A DNA stretch of 64,000 nucleotides, from the NCBI RefSeq assembly GCF_021130785.1, contig NC_060209.1, forward strand, positions 24,552,001 to 24,616,000, written 5' to 3'. The notes under the pieces are model-generated. The model was not told the DNA's origin, made no database searches, and saw only the letters and a list, made by a program, of their open reading frames with translations. Below are positions 32,986 to 45,008 of the stretch, one piece after another (position 1 is the stretch's first letter; every line of letters begins with the position of its first letter). The translations under genes were made by a program, and so were the position numbers. This stretch comes from Homalodisca vitripennis (Eukaryota; Arthropoda; Insecta; Hemiptera; Cicadellidae).

Positions 32986-33825
32986 TTAAAGACTATTTTT
33001 AATGAAATCATGCAGTTTTCTAAGAAAATATTCAAAAGTCAAGTGGATATTTATTTAAATAATATATTGCATTTAATAGTGCCAATCATAAAAAAAACCA
33101 CCAAATGTTTTGTCCAATTCTGTTACAAGATATTAATTTTCCTAAATAATGACTTTTACGTAGTCGGACCAAGCATATATACTTTAAATAACGATATATC
33201 ATACTGCTTTAGTATATTTGTTAGTGTATTTTGGCGTTTCATAATTTGTATTACTGTTATTATACAACCATTATTAGGAAATTTATTAACAGCTATTAAT
33301 ATTTGGCACATGATGTTATGAAATTCAAAGTTATACAATTGTATGAAAGAAATTAAAAAAGTGAAGCATAAACCCTCATTGCGTGGCTGAAACCGTGTTA
33401 GAGCAAATGGGTCTTTAAAAATCCAAGAGGTAGAAGATGGGGTCCACAAAGCGACTGACCACTGGATGAATATTTAACTGACAAACACACGAGGGATGTT
33501 CCATTAGCCCAGTACAAATAAAGCCACCTGGAAACCGTGTGTTGAAGATCCAGCATGCTGCTGAGGTTGACCCTCATATCGTTTGTACTTGACGTTAGTG
33601 AATCTTCTATTAATTATTACTACCCGTATAAGCTGGGTATCCGTTTACCTGTTTATCCATTTTAATGCATTAATTTATTAATCAATACGAGTTTAGTTTT
33701 TTGCTGTACAAATTAGTAATGGAAATATATAAAAATGAATATTATATGAATATAAAAATAAAAATATAATATATATGAACATAATAACATGAATATATAT
33801 ACAGTATATATGAGTATAATATTCA

Positions 33826-33960
33826 ATAAACATTGAATCGAGTCACGGCTGAGTCAAGTAATTAATTTTTTGATTTAATGTTTATTTAAATTAAATTCGG
33901 CCATTGCCATTTATACAAATTTAATTTATGTAAATTAAAATAATTTGACAGGTAATTGGT
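33826..33960 (+). repeat. Degenerate SINE-derived copy upstream of the intact head, U3
   Basis: GAATCGAGTCACGGCTGAGTC and the following TTTGATTTAATGTTTATTTA and GCCATTTATACAAATTTAAT parallel the tail of the SINE at 34049. U3 thus holds two tandem SINE-related copies where U1 and U4 hold one chimeric copy. Confidence 0.5.
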
Positions 33961-34048
33961 CTACCGATTATATGTTAGTTTGGTTATTTAAAAGCGCATA
34001 TGTGAAAGATACAGCCAAATACAGAATAATTAATCGTAAAAAGTAAGG

Positions 34049-34117
34049 GCTCTGTGGTTTAATGGTAGCACATTCACACGGCAAGAGAGAGATCCAGGTT
34101 CGAGACCCAGCGGAGCA
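34049..34117 (+). repeat. tRNA-derived SINE head with A and B boxes (U3 only)
   Basis: The 69-nt region has GCTCTGT pairing with GCGGAGC as a 7-bp acceptor-like stem (two G-T pairs), an A-box TGGTTTAATGG (34055-34065) and a B-box GGTTCGAGACC (34097-34107), the internal RNA polymerase III promoter. It resembles a glycine-type tRNA body. The anticodon arm and T stem pair poorly, so it is a SINE head or tRNA pseudogene rather than a working tRNA. It continues into a non-tRNA tail (TGTACTTTTTGTGATTCAAG) shared with the relics at 408, 33830 and 53202. Confidence 0.65.
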
Positions 34118-34711
34118 TGTACTTTTTGTGATTCAAGGTGTATTGAAAATTAAATTCTGCTATTGGCATTTATACAAATTTAACTCATGTATAAGTATGT
34201 ATATACTTTCACAGGAACCCATCTCTTATCTTACTAATATGATTAAATTAAAAATATTATTAGGAGAATTTATATTTGTTTTTCAGTCAAATGACTCAAC
34301 TTATAGACAGTGCTGCGTCCCCTCGGCACTAAAATCTCCATTTAAACACATGGAGATGGAGAAAATGTTCAGGAATGGTAAAACACTTGTTTACTCTTAG
34401 AGCTCTGAACGTAATATTACTTCATACTTTACGACCTCCCGTATTGTTATAAACAAGTTTATTTGAATAACAACAATGGAGAGTCTGCTTGAAACATATT
34501 GTATAGTCAACATCAATGATACATAAAATAATACGTACTAATAATGCAAATGGTCAGTTATTAGCAAATATAATTAAAAGCTATAACACTTACTACAGAT
34601 GTAGATAGTGAGATAGTAAACGTATGTAATATATCAGGCATATTTTGGCAAGTCCATTAAATTTTTAAAGTTAACTAATAAACTACAAATGTATGCACTA
34701 AGGTACTCAGT

Positions 34712-34932
34712 ATTGGATCTATTGGTATCTTTGTAATGGTATGTACAGAGCAGCTGAGAGAAACAGTGGGTTGGGAATCAACATGGCCCAACAAGCTATT
34801 TAATCCGAGGCTACGGGTTAGCTAAATGTGAGCGCGTTGGTCACGAGTCCATAGCAAAATAAATACTAAAATAAAGCAAAATGCACAAAAATATGAATGG
34901 GAATCCTCATTTACATATGCGACTTGTGAAAA
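34712..34932. other. Very conserved ~220 bp block, U3 copy
   Basis: U3 counterpart of 1012-1240. By eye there are only about two or three differences over the first 190 bp (for example ATCATTG against ATCTTTG, CCACAG against CCATAG). Confidence 0.5.
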
Positions 34933-36137
34933 GTATGTGTAATGTAATGTTTCAATAAAAGTATTCAGTTATAAAATACTAAAGGATATATCGGTTATGG
35001 TTATCAATATGTATGTTCAGTGATACAGTACAATAAGTAACAATAAGTTTCGAAATCTGCAATCTGATCTCTTCTTCAGGTAAATCTGTAAACTAATGAA
35101 TGACTACAACTTAGGTTAAAGTAACCAAAACATACCAGACCGTTGTGACACGTTTAAGTCAGGACCCACAATAGTCATGTTTTGTATCTATTTCATGCAC
35201 ACTAACTCTAAAACATACACTTCATAAAAGCTATTCATTAACTATTAAAACACAAAAAGATTATTGTGTGTTTTACATCCAATGTATTAAAAATACTATA
35301 CAAACACTGTCATAAAACCAAAGTATTGAAAAAAAACTGTAAATTAGCACAAACTTTACTCTAAACTGGTTGACTTTCCTTGACAATATGGCATGGCTGT
35401 TGCACAGTGACTTAAGAAATATCAGAGAAATGGCATTAATATCCCTCAATGAACCGGTTTTCGTATTGCACATTCCACAAGACACTTATAGATTGTTGGA
35501 CTATCTAAAGAAACTATTTTAAACGATTATATTAAAATGTTGCATTGAATTAAAGAAGGATATCTCCCTATATACCAGAAATAAATAGTTTTTTTTTTCA
35601 GTAATAGGTTATTATTTATACGAATATAATATAATATTCTTCATCGGAAAAACAAAGCAAACCTACATAATTTTTAATATATAGTTATATACATAATTTA
35701 TGTATATAAGTAGCCTATATATTCAATAAATGAACATGGAGTAATGGACAGAATTAGGAGTATTTCACAGGTACTTTTAAAAATTGTTATACTCTCTGAT
35801 TTTACGGCCTCAAAACACCGCTATTTAAATATCTGATATGTATCAGGAGATTGTATATATTCCAGTACCGCGATGTCCCTGTTTTTCAATAGGAAGTAGG
35901 GTGCAAAGCCACGAATAAAATGATACGTAGAGATAAAACATTTAACGCTGAACGATATTCATACAAACACGTTTGTCTTGTAGTTGTTAATATAATATCT
36001 ATTTACCAACTTGCTGTGAAATGTATGCACATAACTCAGTCACATATCACATATCATCGTATATTTTGGATCTGTTAAACTTCACGTATACGAATTAAAG
36101 AAGTTTTGTTTTAACAGATTGATTTTATTGTTACTAC

Positions 36138-36323
36138 ATGACACAGGGCTACACAGAAAGTACGTTTAGACTGGAGAATATTTACCTCAGAGCAGTTACA
36201 GCTCTGCTTCCCTCCATCACCGCAAAGTTTCAACCGGTCACGATCCATAACCACGAGACACGTAGTCGGTTGTCAAGCAGTTTTACAGACACCTCATCGT
36301 CTCAGCCAAGTTTTAATATCTGA
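36138..36323 (+). other. Conserved 61-codon ORF, U3 copy
   Basis: Begins MTQGYTESTFRLENIYLRAV and ends SQPSFNI with TGA TAA. It is preceded by the same TTTTAACAG acceptor-like site. Frame and length match the U1 copy at 2452. Confidence 0.4.
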
Positions 36324-37084
36324 TAAACTTCTTTTGGAGAAAACTTTTTATATTATGTTTTAATATGTGTACGATATTATTTGAATTCAGTATGTCGTAA
36401 ATACAAAAACAGCGTTTAATCACTTATTAACAAAGGCAAATACTTCTAAAAATATCAAATTATTATTTCTGCGGCAAAAGGAAATATTATTTATTTATAG
36501 ATGATCATATTTAAGTCACTTAAAATTATATTACTAAGGAATCCAAATAAAATTGCAGTACAGTGAATTTCCAGATCCGGTTGCTACGTTTATCTTTAGT
36601 AATCCCAATACATTTGTGATTCACTGTATGAACAATAAAGCAACGATATATCTAGTACTATACAACATATAATATAGTAATTAGTTTTTAGCTTACTATT
36701 ATTGCAAAACTGTGGTATGATATGTGTATCATAAGGGTGTCAATATCTTCGTCAGCATGTAGACTGCACTAATGTTTCTCACAAAATGATAAAGAAAAAG
36801 ACATTGTAGTTGATAATATATTATAAGTATAACTTGCTGACTATGCATAATCCTTGAATGTTTCTATCGTGATCTCGTGGCCACTTCCTCAGTTTTTTGC
36901 AAAATCTAACAGAGCCTTCTACTTAAGTTGCTTACTTTTGTACTATAGGTCAAGAGGAAAATTTCATTCCCATGGAGCAAATACGATCAATATTGTCCTC
37001 AAATAAGCTTATCTTCAACCATTAGCGAGGATTTAAATGCAATACGTTCGTTCCAATAGAACATCGAGCATATTAACATTATAC

Positions 37085-37396
37085 CTGGAGGCAATGCATG
37101 GTAATGTTGTAGGTTCAGTTGCAGCGATGTTTTGCATAAGCTTTCATCCATCCAAGACTCTCTATTATCACTCAGATCTGTTATGGATGAAAAAAATGTA
37201 GGTGTTATCACAAATTATCTTGTGCATTTCCCTGCGGCCCCTGCCGTGTTAGAGTATTCAAAGTGTTTAACGTAAAAGATCGGCCTACTTGTTCGTCTTT
37301 GTTATCTCCCTTGATGCAGTAAGAATTACCTAAATAATGTATAGTAATGAGTTTTTGCAAAAACAGCAGTTTCCAACTCTGTGTCTCCACTTCCAC
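37085..37396 (-). pseudogene. Fossil two-exon coding relic, U3 copy
   Basis: The second exon-like piece (37177-37085, 93 nt) is fully open here: SDNRESWMDESLCKTSLQLN then LQHYHALPP, with acceptor ATAACAG and donor CCAG|GTATAA intact. The first piece (ending 37219) is damaged: a base gained in GTAGGCC and a shift in the TTAAACAC region change the frame, and its donor is AAG|AT. Upstream the frame is open back through VETQSWKLLFLQKLITIHYL. The damage is complementary to U1 (3398-3642), which implies that an ancestral unit carried better-preserved exons. Family unknown. Confidence 0.42.
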
Positions 37397-37411
37397 TGTG
37401 TCCTTTGAAGT

Positions 37412-37507
37412 TCAATCTCGGTGCAATAATAGTCCACCAGAAGTCCTATTACGTGCAACCACCTCACATGTGAGGCGTGCAACGTACAAGAATATACTCT
37501 CTGCCAT
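37412..37507 (-). other. Conserved 31-codon minus-strand ORF, U3 copy
   Basis: MAESIFLYVARLTCEVVARN, ending LLLHRD and TGA, at the same position as in U1 (3726-3821). Confidence 0.3.
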
Positions 37508-37628
37508 ATTGTGTTTTTTCACTAATCTGAGCTCTCTGGGTCCAGATTTAGTTTCTTATCAAAGTGGTGTGTGATTGCTGTTCTGGATTAATTATTAAGC
37601 AGGAAAGAAGAAGTGGTTTTCTATACCA

Positions 37629-37880
37629 TGCAGGCTATTTCAAGTTGGCTTAGGTTGCGCTATTCTCTTACTAATCTTCCAAAAATGCTGATGCGACATG
37701 AGTACACATAATTTATAAAATTATATGAAACAGATACGAGCCAAGCTATGAGAGAATTTAATAGCGTGACTAAAGACAAAGACATTTCTCTCGTAACGGC
37801 AGAATATTGGAGTCTTGTTTGGACCAAGCATTACACCTCACATAATACTCAATATGAAACCGTCTTCATCCTAATCTTAG
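37629..37880 (+). pseudogene. Coding-like relic with shared stop, U3 copy (best preserved)
   Basis: MQAISSWLRLRYSLTNLPKM, then MLMRHEYT and TAA, then in the same frame KLYETDTSQAMREFNSVTKD and KDISLVTAEYWSLVWTKHYT to a region ending NTQYETVF. After this the frame runs on to a stop near 37910. The composition looks like genuine coding sequence. I cannot name the protein. Confidence 0.38.
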
Positions 37881-37949
37881 GGGTCTCCTGTTCTTGCCAT
37901 GAAACTAAATAACATTGTAGTGATACATAGTAATAACTATCATCACTCT

Positions 37950-38194
37950 TTACAAAACGTTTATACTACCTATTCTTGAATATTCCTCTGTTGTTTGGAA
38001 CCCGTACCTTACTGGACATATTTCTGTCTTGGAACGAATTCAAACTAGGCTTGTGGACAATCTTAGACATATTTTGGGACTTCCACTTCTTGAGACAAGA
38101 AGAAGGATGGCTGATGACCTGCTGCTGCACAAGTTGAACGGTGTTGTTGACTGCCATAATGTTATTTTTACTATCGATCACTCGATCGCAAAGT
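37950..38194 (+). mobile_element. LINE reverse-transcriptase fragment, U3 copy
   Basis: Keeps the full PILEYSSVVWNPY motif, followed by LERIQTRLVDN, LGLPLLETRRRMADDLL and NGVVDCHN. It stops at 38194 and joins sequence equivalent to U1 5148, so the 3' end and tail present in U1 are missing. This is most simply a deletion in U3. Confidence 0.75.
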
Positions 38195-38763
38195 TACAGT
38201 TAAATATGAAATACGGTATGGCAATATCAGTAGTAACAGGGTGAATTGGAGACTTCACAAAACTATTACTGGAATACACTGAAAAATTTAAAACAAAGAA
38301 AGATTTTAATTAATGTAAAAGTTGCAAGTAATGATAATCTTTAAAAAATGGCCATTTATGTATGGTTGAATATATCAGACGTGTTGCCTAACAGTTAATA
38401 AGCAAAGAGAACAACAATATCCACTTTCAAAAACCCAAATTTGAATGCATTTAAAGACATTTTTCAAATAAAATGAAATTATTCATATTGGATAAAACTA
38501 TTGCAGTAGAAAGAAAAATTACTCGTTTGTCCAAAAGTTTTCAATATACTTTATAATGCAATTAAATGCTCTGTTTACATACAAATGGAGAAGTAACTAT
38601 GGGTATAGTATAAAAAATCATTATCAAAGTCGCTTCAACGCAAATAAATCACAATCTACAAGAAAATAACAAAACTATAAAGATGAAGCAAATTTAAATG
38701 TGGCAATAATTTATTACTTGCTTAATTTTAAAAATTTTTTGTTCATCCACAATTTTATATAAC

Positions 38764-39325
38764 AGTAATAGTACTGGATCTAAAACGCTATTATCAACAC
38801 ATATATTAGACTATAATCGAGGTGAGTAATGTAAAACCAATTACTTCGTAAAATGATGAAACCTTCTTTGTTAAACGTAACTAAAGTGACAAATACGGTT
38901 AATTTAAACAGGTTGATAGTAACAGTTTTGGACAAATTGGAAACGTGACATCAGTGCTGATGACTGCTTACTCGCAGCTCAGCATTTTATAGGCATCAGC
39001 AGTGCCAAGCTGATACCCATGGAATATTTTGATCAGCAATCAGACTCCAAATATCTATAATATCAGTCTCCTTATAAGACTATAATATAAAAATAGCACA
39101 GTCATATTATCATACTGTGAGTTGCATAATTGTTCGGAACTTGGGTTCACAGTAAAGTATGTAACATTATACTCTGACTACATCTATCTACTGAGCCGAC
39201 ATATGTGTTGTATATGAGATACATTATACATGAAAACAGTACCTCACAATTCACGATAACACATGTGTTCACCCTTTGTAACACAAACGTTTCATGTTGT
39301 CTAACGCCAATCCTTTATTAAATGG
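38764..39325. mobile_element. 562 bp insertion specific to U3, flanked by TATAAC
   Basis: TATAAC at 38758-38763 and 39326-39331 flanks 562 bp that is absent from U1, where a single TATAAC joins the same flanks (near 5725). This fits insertion with a 6-bp target duplication, though the flank is AT-rich. I see no convincing terminal inverted repeats and no ORF. The internal part is less AT-rich (GCTCAGCATTTTATAGGCAT). Confidence 0.5.
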
Positions 39326-40428
39326 TATAACTATTTGGAAGTTAAATTCTTGCATTGCTTCCTGTATTAATACAATAATGGAAATATTAGAGTTCTTTTG
39401 AATAATATTTTTTAATATTCGCATGACAAAAATATTTGTTTAATATTGAAAAAATAGCCATTATGCTAATACTAAAGAATTGATCCACTATACATATAAT
39501 TATCTCTTCTCGTTTTCAGATGATCATGTTTTGAGAATGAATTTATTCAGCTTGAAACATTTATTATTTTTTCAAACATAGATTTTAGATGTTTTATTTA
39601 TTTTATTTTATTTATTTTTTAGTAAAATAAAATCTGTACATTTTCATTATTTTTATAAACCTGAAAAGTAGACAAAAATTAAATATGTTACTAAACATTA
39701 ATTGAAGAGCGTGGATGATATGAAAGGAATGTAGGTTTACTAACTATTTTCTATGTTACAAAAACAGTTACAATCGTTAATATTTTGTTATTTAATGGAC
39801 TTTATTGTATTTCTATGTAAATTTCATTTGTGGTTCATTTCGTGGCTGCTCTCTTTCCAAGGATTAGTAAATATGTATGTTTACCAAGGAGATGTCCTGA
39901 ATGTTTGATTTCGATCAATTGATGCCATATTCTATTTAGAGTTATTTGCTACTTTAGTATTAATAAGTTATAACTTATTAGTCGGTTGTCTTACTATCAT
40001 CACTGTATGTGTTCTTTGCGGTAAGCTATATTACTATAAAACCTAAGTGCTATTTAATATAAAACTTTCATTCCAGACAGTATTTGAGCAATTAATTTTA
40101 CCATTCGGGGTATAAACCTTCGGGCCTAATAATAATTGTTTAAATCTTTAAACGCCAATCACTACATTCCTATTTTAGCAAACGGAATCCTAGGAAGCTG
40201 AAATTGCTTTTGGAGACCCATTTTCATAGAAAACTTTGAGCAGTGGAGAAAGTCTAATGTTAATTAGCTATTCTCATCAGTCACTGACATGAGGGAGTCC
40301 ATTATATTTGTTTGAAATTAATTGTTTTAATCCAAAACCAATTTGTGGCAGATAAAAAAAACTAGTCTGATCGTAGAACCGTTAATTTAATACATGGAAG
40401 CATTGTTAATTTCGTACAGATTCCTACA

Positions 40429-40433
<5 letters not shown>

Positions 40434-40483
<50 letters not shown>
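40434..40483. repeat. (TA)n microsatellite, U3; (CA)n in U1
   Basis: About 25 TA repeats at the position where U1 has (CA)n (6848-6877). Confidence 0.95.
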
Positions 40484-40488
<5 letters not shown>

Positions 40489-40489
40489 C

Positions 40490-40640
40490 CGGAGAATATG
40501 GTATAGTTGGGAACACGAAGTAAGCAACCTGCTAATGTAACCTGGACTGAGGAAAGCCAGACTTTGAAATTCCATAATGTATAAACTCGGTCCCTCTTAT
40601 TGCAATAGAGTAAAAGAAGAAGAAGCCGATGGAATAGAGT
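40490..40640. other. U3-specific ~130 bp beside the microsatellite
   Basis: Sequence between AACCGGA and GATGGAATAGAGTTACG that is absent from U1. It contains CCTGGACTGAGGAAAGCC and an AAGAAGAAG run. No terminal repeats seen; U1 may have lost it. Confidence 0.4.
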
Positions 40641-43186
40641 TACGAACCTGACAGAACGTAATACTAGTCTTTACCGGATATTACGAGCGCCTTTCTATCT
40701 AGTGCCTGCTAAAACATTTTTATAGTGTACTGCGTACACTGCATAAAACTAGGTGCATTGCACATAGTGAAACTCTTGCTGCCCTTTTACCTTTTGATCC
40801 CCAAGTAGAGTTTTTCGTTGGACAAAGATGGCCCTAGGACCTTTCTATCATGAGTAACCTGACATAAGCTCAGCGTAAGGAAAGTACACGATTTCAAGAA
40901 GTACTTTTAATTATTATTTATAATCCTTTGTAGTTATTTATTGATTGGTGGTATTAAAATCAATTTTTCAGAACCCTCATATCTTTAGACAATCTTGTAA
41001 TTTAAAATAAATATTTTTAATTGAATGATTTCATCAATAAATCGATTTCTTTAATTGGTTTTAAACTAATAAATTACAAATAAGTCTATCTTTGGAATGT
41101 GAATAAACGTTTAAAGCCGGGTATACTAAAACACAACACATGAAAATTTCAATACATTTACATAAATAATTGTATTACATTTAATACAGTAGTATTAGCT
41201 TAATGGTTATTTTTTTATGAAACAAAAATCTTTTAGTTATTTTTAGCAGTAATGTATAACGTATTGTTAGTGTGATACTATTTCATAAAGGAAACATAAA
41301 CAAAATGTGTTAAAATAACTGTCATATTTATATTCATGTATTAGCTCAGGAAGCAATGGAACACATGTAACTGTATCCAAAAACAAATTCAACACTAAAT
41401 ACCCTCACAATATTCAATCCTATGGCTTGAAAATGTAACGAATATCCACATGAATCTCATTATCCAACGATTCATACACTCTGTATACACTCGTTATATT
41501 CAATTCCATATATTAAAAATATTATTAAACGTAATTGTTGCTCAAAATAGTAAGTTAATCTTCGTATGAAATTCACAGTGATTCAACGAAACAATAATAA
41601 AATCGTGTCGCAGTTGTATGAATATGTTTCAGCTAAACGTACATTCCCACTCCGGGGAATTTAATAAATCTCTATTCTGTTGCGTTTGGAGTAAAAGTTG
41701 ATTAAATTTACGCTCTAGGGATTATGCTTTCACCTAAGAGCACGAATTACCTCATTCGAATTACTTTTTAGTTTGTTCAAAGCTGACTGTGCTATTTTGT
41801 AGTAGAAAAATTTATTTTCATACGCTTTTAAAGTTAACTTAATCCAGTAAATGTCTGTTTATAAATGAACTAGTGCATTATAAATGAAAAATAATAATAT
41901 AAAACATTATTATGAATTTAATTTACAACCATTAATAGGAAATTTGTTGTATCACTTAATATATATGGTGCTATGTAATCCGTATAATACCATGGTTTAT
42001 ACTTTACACCATACTTTAAAAATGTACTAGTATAAAAAAATGAAATAATCAAAGCACAGATTTTATTAACAAAGATCTCTTTTTTATATGCCTTAGAACG
42101 AACAAATATTAAAATTATGCTGTCCAAAAATGTATTAAATCTGACATTCACTTTTGGATAATGACGTCTTAAAATATCATCCAATGTATTATGTTTAAAT
42201 ATTTTAATTTGTATAAGCTTAACTGGTAAAAGCTCTTATAAATTATAAGAAATTTGTTTAACTATATCATTTTAAAATAAATATTTTATTAAATCTTACA
42301 AAATAAAATGCAATAGTCTTTACAATTACAATCGTTTTTACATTTTCTTGGGCGGATAAAAATTAATAATATTATTGGTAATAGACGTCCACATATTTTT
42401 TGTAAATATACTTTTTGGCATATTTCTTGATTAAAATTATACACGTAAAATTTTAGCTTAAATAATTAAAATTGCTAATAACATATTTTATAACGCTAGA
42501 AAGAAAGTGTGGCTTTGTAACGCAAAAACAGAAAATATCAGTTAGTTACAACAATGTTTTTTTTTTTTTTTCAAACCAATAAATTTTGTTTCATTTGTAA
42601 AGTAAAAATATTTAAAATCTCAAATCCTGAATATTTTTTATTTTAGGCAATTGTTTTACAACGGATTTGTTTAAGAGCATAAGAATATTTACAGCGCAAA
42701 AGTATTTCTATCCGTCTTTTATTTAAATATAAATAGATTTCCATGAACTCGATCGATAAGAAGCTGCAATTAGCAATGAAATGACATAACATAGTTTTTG
42801 TATACTATAGAATTTTACTTTTAAAATGCTGAAGCATTTTGTTATTGAATAACCTGATAGTTCTAATGCATATACATACCAAGTTTAAAGCATTTCTAGT
42901 CATCACAACATTGTATGTGTATAATGACTAAACTACATAAGTAAGTATTTAAACTATATGAAGTCAATTTAATAGTTTATAATTTAAACTTTATAAGTAT
43001 TAGAATAAGAACACAAATCAAAAGAACAGAAGAGAAAATACAACATTCTAAAACAAAATATTAAGAGTAAAAACATAATTAAATTGTAATTATATATTTT
43101 TTTTATTTTTTAAGTTTCTTCTTGAGTATCGGAATGTATTGTAATCAGACACACAAAGCTCTGTTGGTTACACAAGAGAAAACGCA

Positions 43187-43399
43187 TTGAAAAGAATGAA
43201 GCCGGATCAAAAAGGATCATCCTGCGCAGGATATCGGGCGGTAACTAGAGGAAGTCAGGATTACAGAGGCGTGAGCTGTACACTAAAGCCGGAGAATAAC
43301 GAGGCTGGTCCTTTATACCTACAGGTATGCTGCAGGCAATCCCAGTCTCCTATATCCTCTAAGGATGCTGTACACAATATTCTATGGGAATTGGGCTAA
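43187..43399 (+). other. Exon-like block, U3 copy (longest frame)
   Basis: 70-codon plus frame with RAVTRGSQDYRGVSCTLKPE, then NNEAGPLYLQ at a donor-like ACAG|GTATGC, running on to LWELG and a stop. The U1 counterpart is 9417-9640. Family not recognised. Confidence 0.3.
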
Positions 43400-43802
43400 T
43401 GCTTACTTTTTGCAGTAAATTCATGAGTTTTAATATTCACACTACTTAGTTATAAACATTTTCACCACATACATTGTTGAAGAAAGAACATTTGCTTATC
43501 GTTGCATGGCATCTGATTATACAGGCTGTTCATGAAAAAATATCTAAAGCTGCATCGGGACTCAAGCCCACCCCTTTTGCTATGGGGGTATTATATTCCC
43601 CGCTGTATTTTGGCCATATTACTACAGAGACACACTGCATGTGAATTATATTCCCAAAACCTGAAGTAGATATTAATAAATTAACCTCTATGACAACTAG
43701 TAAACAGTGTCACTTCAGTGAAAGCAGTCAGAATCTGTTAGCCCTAGGAATATTCCCATTTCAGGTATTATGCAAAGCAGGTTTTTAGATGTCCGAGGAG
43801 AT

Positions 43803-44174
43803 TTAAACTTTGATATAGGCCATAGTAATGAGCTGAAAGACTCCAATTAATCTAAATCTGAGAAAGCCAAAAGAATTAGTGAACGAGGAAATGGCTCCAA
43901 CGGTGGTTGGGAGCCAAGCGAAAGATGCTTGAACTTTGGGGATGCCATAATTGTAAATACCCATGAAGGTGAAGTGTTGTGTAAACACTGGGTTGCCTGT
44001 AGTGTTCGAGACCTTGGAATGGATGAACTTCGGCAGATTGGAGCTGCAGAAGTAGACGAATCTGGTGAAGGCTGTATGAAAACCCTGGCACTTCTCTTCC
44101 AGAACGCCTAAAACACAGCTGAGAGATTGAAAATCAGCCTGCCCATTAAATTTAGATAAAACTTTAACAAGCAT
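43803..44174 (-). other. Conserved coding-like block, U3 copy
   Basis: A 123-codon minus frame with NTTGNPVFTQHFTFMGIYNY and SFTNSFGFLRFRLIGVFQLI. It is not maintained in U1, where indels shift it. The plus strand of the same block reads FGDAIIVNTHEGEVLCKHW and is interrupted by TAA at about 44108. Unrecognised on both strands. Confidence 0.3.
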
Positions 44175-45008
44175 AATTTCTCAGTGCTTAGTAATTGCAT
44201 TAAAGTGGTATAAACTAATTTTATTGAAATATTCCTGGAATTTATTTCTTTTATTTTTTAAACTTTGTTCTTAGGTAATTATTAACAGTAATACATAACG
44301 GTACGTTTTAACTTCGATGTATACTATACAGAATTTTTACAATATATCATAAGTATGTGGATGACGTAATTATGATTGCGCCCATATCTTATTGCATGGG
44401 ATATACTATTTTAAATTAATGGAAATAATCCCTTAATTTTATGCATTAATTAATCATTACCACGTGGAACGTAAATCAAAACCAAATCATTAGATGATTG
44501 GAATCGTTACAAAAAATGAATTCGTATTCTACTATAAATGAAATTAATTGTTTTTTAAATTTAACTTCATGTATTTGCTTTATTTTTATTCATGGCATTA
44601 TTTAACTTATCGAAACTTTATGTTTACAACTTTAAAAGATATATTGTGTAAATAACTTGGTTTTCCAATATCTTGGAATAAAGACTTATTATAAATTTTG
44701 TGTAGCACTAAAAAAAAATTAATTTTCTGTAATATTACCCAGATCTGTCACTTTAAGCACACTTATCCTCCTTCTTACTACTCATACATTAAATGCTGTG
44801 GTAAAGTATTAATATTGACAAACCAAATTATGATAAACAACAGCATTTCAGTGTGGAATTTAATAAAGCCCCATTCAGGTGCGAGCATGTATTGTGTTTT
44901 GAGTTGATTAAATTTACGCTCCAGAGTTTGTGTTATCCCGCGTACCTGGTTTGGCTTTACGTTGCTGTCTTTAATATATTATAATTGAAGTTTGGTGTGA
45001 ATATATTA

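Larger units (their letters stand above)
23553..33552 (+). repeat. Tandem segmental repeat, unit 2 (U2), lacking its first ~11.9 kb
   Basis: It begins at the equivalent of U1 ~11.87 kb (CAGACCTAGTCTCAAAAACG) and runs to the unit end. A deletion of about 900 bp at 24945-24948 removes the equivalent of U1 13.28-14.19 kb. A segment of about 1.5 kb (28609-30104) replaces some 200 bp. Its end (32550-33552) supplies the ~1 kb missing from U1. No gene recognised; AT-rich throughout. Confidence 0.93.

Noticed and set aside
33010..33449. Overlapping plus (103 codons) and minus (97 codons) frames near the end of U2
   Set aside because: The plus frame is low-complexity hydrophobic AT-rich sequence and is not kept in U3 (52290-52560). 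The minus frame is only partly kept and has no recognisable family.
34049..34117. Functional tRNA gene
   Set aside because: The acceptor stem and polymerase III boxes are good, but the anticodon and T stems pair poorly and it continues into a repeated SINE-like tail.
41918..42184. 88-codon minus frame in U3
   Set aside because: It depends on about 110 bp not present at the homologous U1 site (8230-8340). The composition is typical of random AT-rich frames.
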